Position numbers and translations under genes: made by a program. Below, piece by piece: positions 14,846-23,121 of a DNA stretch of 25,998 bases. Position 1 is the first letter of the stretch, and every line of letters starts with the position of its first letter. Below the pieces are notes generated by a model, which worked only from the letters and a program-made list of their open reading frames with translations, did not search any database and had not been told where the DNA came from. The stretch comes from Verrucomicrobia bacterium UBA3841 (lineage in GTDB: Bacteria; Verrucomicrobiota; Kiritimatiellia; RFP12; UBA1067), in the NCBI GenBank assembly GCA_002392765.1, contig DGHT01000038.1, positions 6,062-32,059 on the forward strand, read 5' to 3'.

Positions 14846-14900
14846 CAAAAACCTGCGCGGCGGACGCACAGGAGCGCGTCCCTCCCCGGGTTTTGTAATT
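14846..14900 (+). terminator. Terminator between the glycan locus and the rnf genes
   Basis: The outer stem pairs CAAAAACC (14846-14853) with GGGTTTTG (14888-14895) with one mismatch. Inside, GGACGC (14862-14867) pairs with GCGTCC (14876-14881). The T run after the outer stem (GGGTTTTGTAATTT) suits rightward termination. It cleanly separates two transcription units. Confidence 0.6.
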
Positions 14901-14941
14901 TCTGCATCACCTTTTTTTTATTGGACTTTGCGGCCTGCAAT

Positions 14942-14950
14942 TGATATAAT
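14942..14950 (+). promoter_or_regulatory. Extended -10 promoter of the rnf operon (leaderless)
   Basis: TGA then TATAAT (14945-14950), with a weak TTGGAC 18 bases upstream (14921-14926). The rnfA ATG at 14958 is seven bases beyond the hexamer and has no ribosome binding site, predicting a leaderless start. Confidence 0.65.
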
Positions 14951-14957
14951 TTCTTTT

Positions 14958-15545
14958 ATGAGCTACTATCTAATGATTTTCGTCGGCGCGGTTCTGGTCA
15001 ACAACTTCGTCCTGAGCCGCTTTCTGGGTTGCTGTCCGTTTCTGGGCGTATCGAAAAAACTCGATACGGCGCTGGGCATGTCGGGGGCGGTCGTATTCGT
15101 GATGACCGTCGCCTCCGCGGTGACATGGTGTCTCGACCATTGGCTTCTTGCACCGCACGGTCTCGGCTACATCCACACGCTGGCGTTCATCCTTGTGATC
15201 GCCTCTCTCGTGCAGTTCATCGACATCGCGATGAAACGATTCCTCCCGCCGCTGCACGCGGCGCTCGGCATATTCCTGCCGCTCATCACGACGAACTGCG
15301 CCGTTCTCGGCGCGGCTGAGATAAACTGCAAACAGGGCAGCGGCTTTTTCGAGAGCGTGTTTTTCTCGTTCTCCGCCGCGGTCGGCTTCGGCTTCGCGCT
15401 GGTCATCTTTTCCGGAATCCGCGAAAAGCTCGAACACGCCGATCCGCCGCGCTGCTTCCGCGGCATAGCCCTGGCGCTCGTGACCGGCGGGCTTTTGAGT
15501 CTGGCGTTCATGGGATTCAGCGGGCTGGTGAAACTGCCGTACTGA
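14958..15545 (+). CDS. rnfA: Rnf complex membrane subunit RnfA
   Basis: 195 residues with about six membrane segments. The start reads MSYYLMIFVGAVLVNNFVLS then RFLGCCPFLGVSKKL, which aligns closely with E. coli RsxA. Other conserved blocks are LPLITTNCAVLGAAE, FSFSAAVGFGFALV and the ending SLAFMGFSGLVKLPY. The two Cys-containing blocks (LGCCP and TNCAV) are those that hold the membrane-embedded iron-sulfur cluster between RnfA and RnfE. An upstream in-frame TTG at 14928 was rejected because it would add residues absent from the family and lies upstream of the predicted transcription start. It is the first gene of the run rnfA-B-C-D. Confidence 0.95.
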   Translation: MSYYLMIFVGAVLVNNFVLSRFLGCCPFLGVSKKLDTALGMSGAVVFVMTVASAVTWCLDHWLLAPHGLGYIHTLAFILVIASLVQFIDIAMKRFLPPLHAALGIFLPLITTNCAVLGAAEINCKQGSGFFESVFFSFSAAVGFGFALVIFSGIREKLEHADPPRCFRGIALALVTGGLLSLAFMGFSGLVKLPY

Positions 15546-15550
15546 AAGAG

Positions 15551-15600
15551 TGTAAAATGTAAAGTGTTAAAATGTAAAGTGCAAGTTGTAAAGTGTTAAG
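15551..15600 (+). repeat. AT-rich TGTAAAGTG/TGTAAAATG repeat tract between rnfA and rnfB
   Basis: About five imperfect copies of a 9-14 base unit built from TGTAAA and GTG/TTAA fill most of the 79-base spacer. The composition is strikingly unlike the GC-rich flanks. It encodes nothing recognisable and is followed by a ribosome binding site for rnfB. Confidence 0.75.
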
Positions 15601-15624
15601 TTTAAAATCGCGGAGTTTACGATT

Positions 15625-16434
15625 ATGATGATAGCAATTTCAGTCATTGCGGGAATCGGGCTTGTGGCCGCGGCGGTGCTCGCCGCAGCCGACAGGTATC
15701 TCAGTGTGAAGGAGGATCCGCGCATCGGAATGGTGACGGCCGCTCTTCCGGGCGCGAACTGCGGCGGATGCGGTTTTCCGGGCTGCGACGGCTATGCGCG
15801 CGCGCTCGTCGCGGGGACCGCGCCGAACGGAGCGTGCGCCGCGGGCGGCGAAGCGTGCGCGAAGGCGATTGCCAAGATACTCGGCGTGGAGGCTGCGGCG
15901 ACAGAAAAGCGCGTGGCGCTCGTAAAGTGCTGCGGAACGCGCTCCGAGGCGATCCGGGTGGGCGATTACAACGGAATCTGCGACTGCAACGTCGCCGCCT
16001 CGACTGCGGGCGGCGACAAGGGCTGCACATACGGATGCCTCGGATACGGGGCGTGCGCGAACGTCTGTCCCAAAGGCGCGATTTCGATCCGCGACGGTCT
16101 GGCCAAGGTCGACAAGCGCCTGTGCATCGGCTGCGGCAAGTGCGTGGCGGTCTGTCCCAAGAAACTCATCGAGCTCGTGCCCGCGTCGGCCACGATACAC
16201 GTCCTTTGCAACAACCCCGACAAAGGTCCGGCGGTGCGCAAGGTCTGCGGCGTCGGTTGCATGGGCTGCCATCTCTGCGAAAAGAATTCCGGCGGCAAGG
16301 AAGCGGGGCATTTCACGTTCCAGGGATTCCTTGCGAAGGTCAACTACGAAAATCCGCCGGTCGACGGACAGATCGTCGCGAAATGTCCGGCCAAATGCAT
16401 GGCGGAGGATCCGCATTTCGAGAGCGGACACTGA
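15625..16434 (+). CDS. rnfB: Rnf complex iron-sulfur subunit RnfB
   Basis: 269 residues, longer than E. coli RsxB (192). An N-terminal membrane anchor (2-22) is followed by the RnfB 4Fe-4S domain with C46, C49, C54 and C71 (ANCGGCGFPGC). Then come ferredoxin-type clusters: GCLGYGACANVCPKGAI, and C167 in LCIGCGKCVAVCP. A third Cys group near the end (KVCGVGCMGCHLC, plus KCPAKC) suggests an extra cluster, as in the longer RnfB of anaerobes. It accepts electrons from reduced ferredoxin. GGAG lies about nine bases before the ATGATG; the start could be 15625 or 15628. The AT-rich repeat tract separates it from rnfA. Confidence 0.95.
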   Translation: MMIAISVIAGIGLVAAAVLAAADRYLSVKEDPRIGMVTAALPGANCGGCGFPGCDGYARALVAGTAPNGACAAGGEACAKAIAKILGVEAAATEKRVALVKCCGTRSEAIRVGDYNGICDCNVAASTAGGDKGCTYGCLGYGACANVCPKGAISIRDGLAKVDKRLCIGCGKCVAVCPKKLIELVPASATIHVLCNNPDKGPAVRKVCGVGCMGCHLCEKNSGGKEAGHFTFQGFLAKVNYENPPVDGQIVAKCPAKCMAEDPHFESGH

Positions 16435-16449
16435 CAGGGGGCACCTCGT

Positions 16450-17841
16450 ATGAAAGTCATAAAGAGCCAATTCGAATTCAAGGGCGGAGTCCATCCGGAC
16501 TACAACAAAGAGCTTGCCCGCGACCAGGCGATAGAAAACCTGCCCGTTCCGGAAGAGCTTGCCATATCGATGAGCCAGCATCTCGGCGCGCCGGCGAAGT
16601 GCATCGTCAAGGCCGGGGACTGGGTCGAGCGCGGACAGGTCATCGGCGAGAAGGCCGGGTTCATATCGGTGCTCGTACGCGCCAGCGCGTCAGGCAGGGT
16701 GAAGGCCGTGGAGAAGCGGCTGGGGCCTGCGGGCGGCAAGGCCGACTGCGTCATTCTAGACACTGCGGCGGAGCGTCCGGCGGACGTTCCCGCGCCTTCC
16801 GCAGGACCGGTGCTCGCGCCTCTCGACTGGAGGACCGCTTCGAAGGAGGATTTGCTCAAGCGCGTCGAAGAGGCCGGAATATGCGGCATGGGAGGCGCGG
16901 GGTTCCCGACCGCCGTCAAGCTCAATCCGCCGCCCGCGAAACGCTGCGAATATCTGATTTTGAACGGGGCCGAGTGCGAGCCGTACCTCACGGCCGATTA
17001 CAGGGTCATGCTCGAGCGCGCGCCGAGAATCCGCCTCGGCGTAGAGATAATGCGCAAGATGCTCGGCGGCCCGGCGGTGAGAATCGCCATAGAGGCCAAC
17101 AAGCCCGAGGCGATCCTGGCGATGGAGAAGGCTTTCGCAGACATCGAAGGCAACGTGCAAATCGTCGTCCTGCCGGTTCTGTATCCGCAAGGTTCGGAAA
17201 AGCACCAGATCTACGCGACCGTCAAGAGGATCGTCCCCGAACCGCCCGCGCTGCCGATAGACGTCGGGTGCGTGGTGGAGAATGTCGGCACCGCCGCCGC
17301 GATCGCGGACGCGGTGGAGCTCGGCGAGCCGCTTCTTTCGCGCGTCACGACCGTTTCCGGCGACGCCGTGGCGAACCCGAAGAACATCCAGGCGCCGTCA
17401 GGCACGAAATATGCGGATCTCGTCAAGTTCTGCGGCGGCGAGAAGGTCCCGCCCGCGAAGGTTATATCCGGCGGAACGATGATGGGCTTTGCAGTGTCGA
17501 CGCTGGAGATAGGGACCACGAAGACCACGTCCGGGCTTCTTCTCCTTTCCAGGAAGAAAGTGTTCCAGTATTCGTCGCACCCGTGCATAAACTGCGGACG
17601 ATGCCTGAGGGCGTGTCCGATGAACCTCAACCCGGCGCTTATTTCCAAGGCGGTCGACGCAAACGACATAAAAGCCGCGGAAGATGCGCACGTGATGGAC
17701 TGCATAGAGTGCGGGGCGTGCAGTTTCGGGTGCCCCGCGTACCGCACGATAACCCAGAGCTGCCGCCGCGCAAAAAACTCTATCCGCGCGCGCATCGCCG
17801 CCGAAAAGGCCAAGGCCGCGGCCGCGCAGGCAAAGCAGTAA
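16450..17841 (+). CDS. rnfC: Rnf complex NADH-side subunit RnfC
   Basis: 463 residues. An N-terminal RnfC barrel-sandwich (FKGGVHPDYNKE, an unusually worded version of the family's GGxHP motif) precedes the Gly-rich FMN/NAD-binding block GICGMGGAGFPTAVKL and NGAECEPYLTADYRVML. Two 4Fe-4S motifs follow, at C379 (CINCGRCLRACP) and C418 (CIECGACSFGCP). The end is an Ala/Lys-rich helix. RnfC exchanges electrons with NAD+/NADH on the cytoplasmic face. A GGGGG stretch stands about nine bases before the ATG, and the start is 15 bases after the rnfB stop. Confidence 0.95.
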   Translation: MKVIKSQFEFKGGVHPDYNKELARDQAIENLPVPEELAISMSQHLGAPAKCIVKAGDWVERGQVIGEKAGFISVLVRASASGRVKAVEKRLGPAGGKADCVILDTAAERPADVPAPSAGPVLAPLDWRTASKEDLLKRVEEAGICGMGGAGFPTAVKLNPPPAKRCEYLILNGAECEPYLTADYRVMLERAPRIRLGVEIMRKMLGGPAVRIAIEANKPEAILAMEKAFADIEGNVQIVVLPVLYPQGSEKHQIYATVKRIVPEPPALPIDVGCVVENVGTAAAIADAVELGEPLLSRVTTVSGDAVANPKNIQAPSGTKYADLVKFCGGEKVPPAKVISGGTMMGFAVSTLEIGTTKTTSGLLLLSRKKVFQYSSHPCINCGRCLRACPMNLNPALISKAVDANDIKAAEDAHVMDCIECGACSFGCPAYRTITQSCRRAKNSIRARIAAEKAKAAAAQAKQ

Positions 17842-17856
17842 TTCGAAGGAGCCGAC

Positions 17857-18840
17857 ATGAAACCGAAGGAAACAGCAGAACACTACATTCTCAGCTCTTC
17901 GCCGCACACTCATGCGAACGCGAGCGTTTCGCGCATAATGCTCGATGTCATAATCGCGCTTTTGCCGACGACCGCAGCCGGAATATGGTTTTTCGGGATG
18001 CGCGCCGTATTCGTGATAGCGACGTGCGTGTCCGCCGCGCTCGTCACGGAGGCGCTGTGCAGGATGGCGATGAAGCGCGAATCCACGGTGGGCGACCTCT
18101 CCGCCGTGCTGACCGGCCTGCTGCTCGCCCTGAACCTCCCAAGTTCCATCCCGCTGCACCTGGCGGCCATAGGCTCGGTGTTCGCGATCGCGGTCGCCAA
18201 GCAGGTGTTCGGCGGTCTCGGAATGAATCCGTTCAACCCGGCGCTCGCCGGACGCGCGTTCATGCTCATATCTTTCACGGGACCGATGACGACGTGGTAC
18301 AAGCCGTGCGCGGACGCGGTCACGACGCCCACGCCGCTCGCGGCGATGAAACCGCTCTTCCATGCTTCGTCCGTTTCCTCGCCGACGCCACACGCGGCGG
18401 AAGCTCTCGGACAGATCCCGTCCGTGTGGAACATGCTGATCGGCAACATGCCCGGATGCATCGGCGAAGTGTCCGCGATCGCACTCGCGACAGGAGGAGC
18501 GTATCTGCTGTGGAGAAAGGTCATAACCTGGCACATCCCCGCCGCGTTCATTGCAACGGCGTTCGTGTATTCGCTCATCGCCGGCGGTGCGCCCGCGTAT
18601 GCGCAGATACTGACGGGCGGCATAATGATAGGCGCGATATTCATGGCGACGGACTACGTCACTTCGCCCATAACCGCCACGGGCAAGCTGATATTCGGAT
18701 TCGGCTGCGGACTCCTCTGCATGCTGATAAGGCAGTTCGGATCGTACCCGGAAGGGTGCTCTTTCGCAATTCTCATCATGAACGCGCTCGCGCCGCTTAT
18801 CAACCGCTGGACGCAGCCGAAACCGTTCGGAGCGAAGTGA
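17857..18840 (+). CDS. rnfD: Rnf complex flavin-bearing membrane subunit RnfD
   Basis: 327 residues with many membrane helices. The start SSSPHTHANASVSRIMLDV is typical of RnfD. FGGLGMNPFNPALAGRAFML is the family signature. DAVTTPTPL (153-161) is the position where FMN is covalently bound to Thr, with T159 the expected residue. GAIFMATDYVTSPIT and PEGCSFAILIMNALAPLI complete the family pattern. An AAGGAG precedes the ATG by seven bases. In most bacteria rnfG and rnfE come next; here a ribonuclease gene begins one base after the rnfD stop. Confidence 0.95.
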   Translation: MKPKETAEHYILSSSPHTHANASVSRIMLDVIIALLPTTAAGIWFFGMRAVFVIATCVSAALVTEALCRMAMKRESTVGDLSAVLTGLLLALNLPSSIPLHLAAIGSVFAIAVAKQVFGGLGMNPFNPALAGRAFMLISFTGPMTTWYKPCADAVTTPTPLAAMKPLFHASSVSSPTPHAAEALGQIPSVWNMLIGNMPGCIGEVSAIALATGGAYLLWRKVITWHIPAAFIATAFVYSLIAGGAPAYAQILTGGIMIGAIFMATDYVTSPITATGKLIFGFGCGLLCMLIRQFGSYPEGCSFAILIMNALAPLINRWTQPKPFGAK

Positions 18841-18841
18841 C

Positions 18842-20242
18842 ATGAAAATCACATTCTACGGAGCTGCACGCACTACGACCGGCTCGATGCACCTCGTCGA
18901 GGCGAACGGCAAGCGCATACTCCTCGAGTGCGGCCTCTACCAGGGGCACCGCAAAGAGGCTTTCGAGAAGAACAGACGGCTTCCCGTCGATCCGAAGACC
19001 ATCGACTACGTGATCCTTTCCCACGCCCATATCGACCATTCGGGCAACCTTCCGCAGCTCGTCAGGCAGGGATTCCGCGGTCGCGTGTTCGCGCGCCATT
19101 CCACGGCGGATCTCTGCAACGTGATGCTGCGAGACTCCTGTTTCCTGCAGAAGCGCGACCTCGAATACGTCAACAAGCGGCGCGCGAAGGAGGGCAAGGT
19201 CCTGTTCGAGCCGCTGTACGAGGAAAGCGATGTCGATGTGCTGATGCAGCTTTTCACGCCTCTGCACATGCACGAGCCCAGGGAGATCGCAAAAGGGATA
19301 ACGCTCGAGTTTTTCAACGCCGGGCATATTCTCGGTTCGGCCCTGGTGCAGCTCGACATCAGGCAGGACAGGGGCAAGAGCCACAGGCTTCTCTTCTCCG
19401 GAGACCTCGGACAGCCGGACCAGCCGATCATCCGCCACTACGAGTATCCCGCAGGCGCCGACATTCTGCTGATCGAATCCACCTATGCCGACAGGTACCA
19501 CCCCTCGGCCGACGACGTGGAACTCAGGCTTGAAAGATATCTCAAGCACATCGACAGGCACAACTCAAAGCTGCTGATCCCCGCCTTTTCCGTGGGGCGC
19601 ACGCAGCAGATCATCTGGTTTTTGAACAAGCTGCGCGAGAAGGGCAAAGTGCCGCGCGAAGTGAAGCTGTTCATCGATTCGCCGCTTTCGCGCAAAGCGA
19701 CGGAGATATACGCGGCGCACAGAGAAGTGTACAACGATGAAGCCAAGGCCATGATCCAGGCCGGACGCAACCCGCTTGAATTTCCCGGCATGGAATTCGT
19801 CGGATCGCCCGCCGAGTCGATGGCTTTGAACGACATGCCCGGTCCGATGATAGTGATCGCAGCGAGCGGCATGTGCGAAGGCGGACGCGTTCTCCACCAT
19901 CTCAAGCACATAGCGCAGGATCCGGACAACATCATTCTTATCGTCGGGTTCCAGGCGGAGAATACGCTGGGGCGGCGCGTCGTCGAGATGAAGTCTCCTC
20001 TGCGCGTCCTCGGCGAAGAGGTCCCTCTGATGGCGCAGGTCGAGGTTATAAACGCGCTCTCCGCGCACGCCGACAGGGCTGGGCTGGAAGACTGGATCGA
20101 CGAAGTGAAGGACAACGTGCGCACCGCTTTCGCGATTCACGGCGAAGAGGAGAAGGTCGAAGCGATGGTGCAGCTTCTGAAGGACAAGGGCATACCGAAC
20201 GCCGTCGCGCCGTCCCCGGGGCAGACCTACAGGTTCGATTGA
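18842..20242 (+). CDS. Beta-CASP metallo-beta-lactamase RNA-processing nuclease
   Basis: 466 residues. The metallo-beta-lactamase core shows HAHIDHSG (H61, H63, D65, H66), a later His (GHILGSA) and the Asp of FSGDLGQ. The beta-CASP insert follows with PAFSVGRTQQIIWFL, IAASGMCEGGRVLHHL and GFQAENTLGRR. The C-terminal LSAHADR His completes the site. This set matches CPSF-73/YSH1-like bacterial exo/endoribonucleases. The ATG is one base after the rnfD stop, without its own clear ribosome binding site, so translation is coupled to the rnf genes. Why a ribonuclease should be expressed with Rnf is unknown; it may only share transcription. Confidence 0.9.
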   Translation: MKITFYGAARTTTGSMHLVEANGKRILLECGLYQGHRKEAFEKNRRLPVDPKTIDYVILSHAHIDHSGNLPQLVRQGFRGRVFARHSTADLCNVMLRDSCFLQKRDLEYVNKRRAKEGKVLFEPLYEESDVDVLMQLFTPLHMHEPREIAKGITLEFFNAGHILGSALVQLDIRQDRGKSHRLLFSGDLGQPDQPIIRHYEYPAGADILLIESTYADRYHPSADDVELRLERYLKHIDRHNSKLLIPAFSVGRTQQIIWFLNKLREKGKVPREVKLFIDSPLSRKATEIYAAHREVYNDEAKAMIQAGRNPLEFPGMEFVGSPAESMALNDMPGPMIVIAASGMCEGGRVLHHLKHIAQDPDNIILIVGFQAENTLGRRVVEMKSPLRVLGEEVPLMAQVEVINALSAHADRAGLEDWIDEVKDNVRTAFAIHGEEEKVEAMVQLLKDKGIPNAVAPSPGQTYRFD

Positions 20243-20248
20243 CGCATG

Positions 20249-20278
20249 TTGGCATTCCCGCGCGTTTTTTGCTATAAT
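20249..20278 (+). promoter_or_regulatory. Promoter of the MFS-nagB-cca operon
   Basis: -35 TTGGCA (20249-20254), 18-base spacer and extended -10 TGC-TATAAT (hexamer 20273-20278), the best match to consensus in the window. GAGAGGA lies just before the ATG at 20317. Confidence 0.75.
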
Positions 20279-20316
20279 ATCCAATTGTAAAAACAAAACA
20301 CATCGAGAGGACGAAA

Positions 20317-21780
20317 ATGAAAGAAAACCTACCGGCGAACGTTAAACGCTACGCCAGATTCCTTTTGGCGATGGCGGGACTGGGCGGACTCCTTTACGGC
20401 ATCGACGTGGGCGTCATCGCCGCCGCGCTTCCGTATATAGAAAAGACGTCGAACTATTCGAGCCAGCAGCTGTCGTTCGTGGTCAGCGCCGTGCTTTTCG
20501 GCAGCGTCCTTTCGTCCCTCTTCGCCGGCGCGATGGCCGAATGGCTGGGACGCAAGAAGGTGATTCTCGTCTCCGCCTTCTGCTTCACGCTGTCGATCCC
20601 GGTCATTTGCGCGAGCGTTTTGTTCCAGAACGGTTTTCTGTGCCTTACTCTCGGCCGCATCCTCCAGGGCGCCAGCGCGGGTCTGGTCGGCGTCGTCGTG
20701 CCCATGTATCTCGCCGAGTGCCTCGATGCGGATTCCCGCGGCAAGGGAACGGGCATGTTCCAGCTGCTTCTCACGGTCGGTCTCGTGTTCGCGGCGCTCG
20801 TCGGTCTGGCGGTGACGTATCTCGTGGGCGCGTCCGACGACATGAGCGTCAGCGCCGGCTCGAAGACCGCGGCGTGGCAGACGATATTCTGGTGCTCCTC
20901 CGTGCCGGGCATAATCCTCTTCTTCGGCGCTTTCAAGCTCAAGGAATCCTCGCGCTGGCTCTACCGCCGCGGACGCAGGGAGGAGGCGCTCGCCTCGCTC
21001 GCCGCGAACAACGGCGAGGAGAAGGCGAAGGAGATTCTCGCGGAGATGATTGCGGCGGACGAGGCCGCCGCGGCCGAGAAAGCCAAGAACGCGGCGGCGA
21101 CGGATTCGCTCCTCCAGCGCAAGTACGTGATTCCGTTCCTTCTGGCGGTTGTCGTTCTCGCCTGCACGCAGGCGACGGGCGTCAACTCCGCGCTCAACTA
21201 TTCCGTCAAGATTTTCCAGCAGGCGGGCTTCCAGGGCGCGTTCGCGAACTGGGCGGATCTCGGCTTCAAAATCGTCAACGTCGTGATGACGCTCGTGGCG
21301 GTCGCGCTCGTCGACAAGAAGGGGCGCACGTTCCTGCTGAAGGTCGGAACGTCGGGAATCATCTGCGGCCTGTCCATCGTCGGCACGACGTTCCTCGCCC
21401 TGCATCGCGGATGGATCGCCCCTTCGCTCACGTCCGGTCTCGTCGTCATGGCCGGTTTCGTCGTGTTCATGGCGTTCTACGCAGTCGGGCCCGGCGTATG
21501 CGTCTGGCTTGCGCTTTCCGAACTGATGCCGAACCGCATCCGCGCCAACGGCATGTCGATCGCGCTTCTGATCAACCAGGGCGTGTCGACGACGATCGCG
21601 TCCACCTTCCTGCCCTGGGCCGACAAGTTCGGCTACGAGAGCGTGTTCTTCACGCTCGCGGCCTTCACGGTTGTCTACCTCATAACGGCCGCGTTCTTCA
21701 TGCCAGAAACGAAGGGGCGGACGCTGGAGGAGATCGAACAGTATTTCAAGACCGGCAAGATGCCCGAAAGGAATGCTTAA
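20317..21780 (+). CDS. Sugar-porter family MFS transporter
   Basis: 487 residues with about 12 membrane helices. Sugar-porter landmarks are GGLLYGIDVGVIAAALPYI in helix 1, AEWLGRKKV in loop 2-3, GRILQGASAGLVGVVVPMYL then AE in helix 4, LKESSRWLYRRGRREEA before the central loop, ATGVNSALNYS in helix 7 and PETKGRTLEEIE at the end. Members move hexoses, pentoses or inositol with H+ or Na+. The position upstream of nagB suggests an amino sugar or its parent sugar, but specificity cannot be read from sequence. The LysM gene starts inside its last codons, or seven bases beyond. Confidence 0.9.
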   Translation: MKENLPANVKRYARFLLAMAGLGGLLYGIDVGVIAAALPYIEKTSNYSSQQLSFVVSAVLFGSVLSSLFAGAMAEWLGRKKVILVSAFCFTLSIPVICASVLFQNGFLCLTLGRILQGASAGLVGVVVPMYLAECLDADSRGKGTGMFQLLLTVGLVFAALVGLAVTYLVGASDDMSVSAGSKTAAWQTIFWCSSVPGIILFFGAFKLKESSRWLYRRGRREEALASLAANNGEEKAKEILAEMIAADEAAAAEKAKNAAATDSLLQRKYVIPFLLAVVVLACTQATGVNSALNYSVKIFQQAGFQGAFANWADLGFKIVNVVMTLVAVALVDKKGRTFLLKVGTSGIICGLSIVGTTFLALHRGWIAPSLTSGLVVMAGFVVFMAFYAVGPGVCVWLALSELMPNRIRANGMSIALLINQGVSTTIASTFLPWADKFGYESVFFTLAAFTVVYLITAAFFMPETKGRTLEEIEQYFKTGKMPERNA

Positions 21781-22213
21781 GGCGATGGTCGACGGCAAGC
21801 CTGTTTCCGGATCGAACGTCAATTGGCCTTTGGCGATTGCGATCAGTGTGCTTTTGCACGCCGGAGTGCTTGGAGTGTTCATGCTCGGTTCGTCCGGTCC
21901 GGCTGACGGCGCGCGGACTGCGTCTGCGCAGGCGCGCCAGACCGCCGCCGCGGACGGCGCCGGCGGCGGGGATGACGCGACGGCGGACGCCGACGTCCGG
22001 TCCGGATCGCCGGACGCCGGCGGCGAGGAATCGACTACGGCCGCCCCGGCCGTCCCGGATACGTACACGGTCAAGTCCGGCGACAATCTGACCAAGATCG
22101 CAAAGCACCATGGATGCACGGCCGAGAATCTCGCCGCGCTCAACGGATTCGACGTCAACAAACCCCTCGCCATCGGCGAGCGGCTTAAGGTTCCGGCGTC
22201 GGCCAGACAGTAG
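21773..22213 (+). CDS. Membrane-anchored LysM protein
   Basis: 146 residues from ATG 21773 (overlapping the transporter by eight bases), or 142 from ATG 21785. The second lies 12 bases after AAAGGA, which seems too far, while the first is directly next to it, so the start is undecided. One membrane segment (WPLAIAISVLLHAGVLGVFM, about 18-37) resembles the N-terminal anchor of TonB-like proteins. A low-complexity Ala/Gly/Asp linker (about 45-93) follows. A single LysM domain ends the protein (YTVKSGDNLTKIAKHHG through NKPLAIGERLKVP, about 97-140). LysM binds GlcNAc-containing glycans such as peptidoglycan, so the protein probably reaches from the inner membrane to the cell wall. Confidence 0.85.
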   Translation: MLKAMVDGKPVSGSNVNWPLAIAISVLLHAGVLGVFMLGSSGPADGARTASAQARQTAAADGAGGGDDATADADVRSGSPDAGGEESTTAAPAVPDTYTVKSGDNLTKIAKHHGCTAENLAALNGFDVNKPLAIGERLKVPASARQ

Positions 22214-22257
22214 TTTTTTTCGCAAACACAACAACAAAAAACCAGAGAGGACAAAAA

Positions 22258-23106
22258 ATGGAAATTGTCGTATGCAAAGACAAAAACGAAGCGAGCCGCA
22301 AGGCGGCCGATATGATCGCCGCGCTCGTCAAGAAAAACCCAAAGTGCGTTCTGGGTCTTGCCACCGGCTCCACTCCAGTGGCGATGTACGATGAACTCGC
22401 CAAGGATGTCAAGGCCAAGAAGATATCTTTCAAGAACGTCAAGAGCTGGAACCTCGACGAATACTACGGGCTTCCTCCGACGCACGACCAGAGCTACAGG
22501 TATTTCATGAACGAAAACCTGTTCAAGAAGATCGACATCAAGCTCTCCAATACGCACGTCCTCAACGGTCTGGCGAAGGATCCCGACAAGGAATGCAAGG
22601 CGTACGAGGCGCAGATCAAGAAGGCCGGCGGCATCGACCTGCAGGTTCTCGGAATCGGTTCCGACGGACATATCGCGTTCAACGAGCCGGGAACGTCGCT
22701 CTCGAGCCGCACGTCGATCGTGTACCTCACGCCTTCGACGATCAAGGACAACGCCCGCCTCTTCTTCAAGGGCAAGGAGAACGAGGTCCCGACGCGCGCT
22801 CTCTCCATGGGAGTGGGAACAATCTGTGAAGCCAAAAAGATCGTACTTCTCGCATTCGGCAAGAACAAGGCCGACGCCGTCAAGGGCATGGTCGAAGGCG
22901 GCATGAGCCAGTTCTGCACCGCTTCGGCGCTCCAGATGCACAAAGACGCCTGGGTGTTCTGCGACGAAGAGGCCGCATCCAAGCTGAAGCTCAAGGATTA
23001 CTATGCATGGCGCAGTTCGACGGTGCTCGCCGGCGCGTGCGAGTGCGCGTGCTGCTGCAAAAAAGCGGCCGCGGCGAAAGGCGCCAAGGCCAAAACCAAA
23101 AAATAA
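22258..23106 (+). CDS. nagB: Glucosamine-6-phosphate deaminase
   Basis: 282 residues. It converts glucosamine 6-phosphate to fructose 6-phosphate and ammonia, feeding amino sugar into glycolysis. Family blocks are LGLATGSTP (phosphate binding), WNLDEYYGL with the catalytic Asp, QSYRYFMNENLF, and GIGSDGHIAFNEPG with the catalytic His and Glu. TRALSMGVGTI is the later conserved block. AGAGGAC precedes the ATG. The last 25 residues are unusual for NagB: a five-Cys cluster (C261, C263, C265, C266, C267) and a Lys/Ala-rich tail. No promoter is visible in the gap after the LysM gene, only a T run, so cotranscription with the transporter is likely. Confidence 0.93.
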   Translation: MEIVVCKDKNEASRKAADMIAALVKKNPKCVLGLATGSTPVAMYDELAKDVKAKKISFKNVKSWNLDEYYGLPPTHDQSYRYFMNENLFKKIDIKLSNTHVLNGLAKDPDKECKAYEAQIKKAGGIDLQVLGIGSDGHIAFNEPGTSLSSRTSIVYLTPSTIKDNARLFFKGKENEVPTRALSMGVGTICEAKKIVLLAFGKNKADAVKGMVEGGMSQFCTASALQMHKDAWVFCDEEAASKLKLKDYYAWRSSTVLAGACECACCCKKAAAAKGAKAKTKK

Positions 23107-23121
23107 CAAGGAGGAAGAGAT

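Noticed and set aside
14928..14957. Upstream TTG start for rnfA
   Set aside because: The added residues are absent from RnfA proteins and the promoter -10 lies inside them.
15768..18845. A 1025-codon open frame on the + strand
   Set aside because: It is out of frame with rnfB, rnfC and rnfD, all of which have clear family motifs; its product is Arg-rich nonsense.
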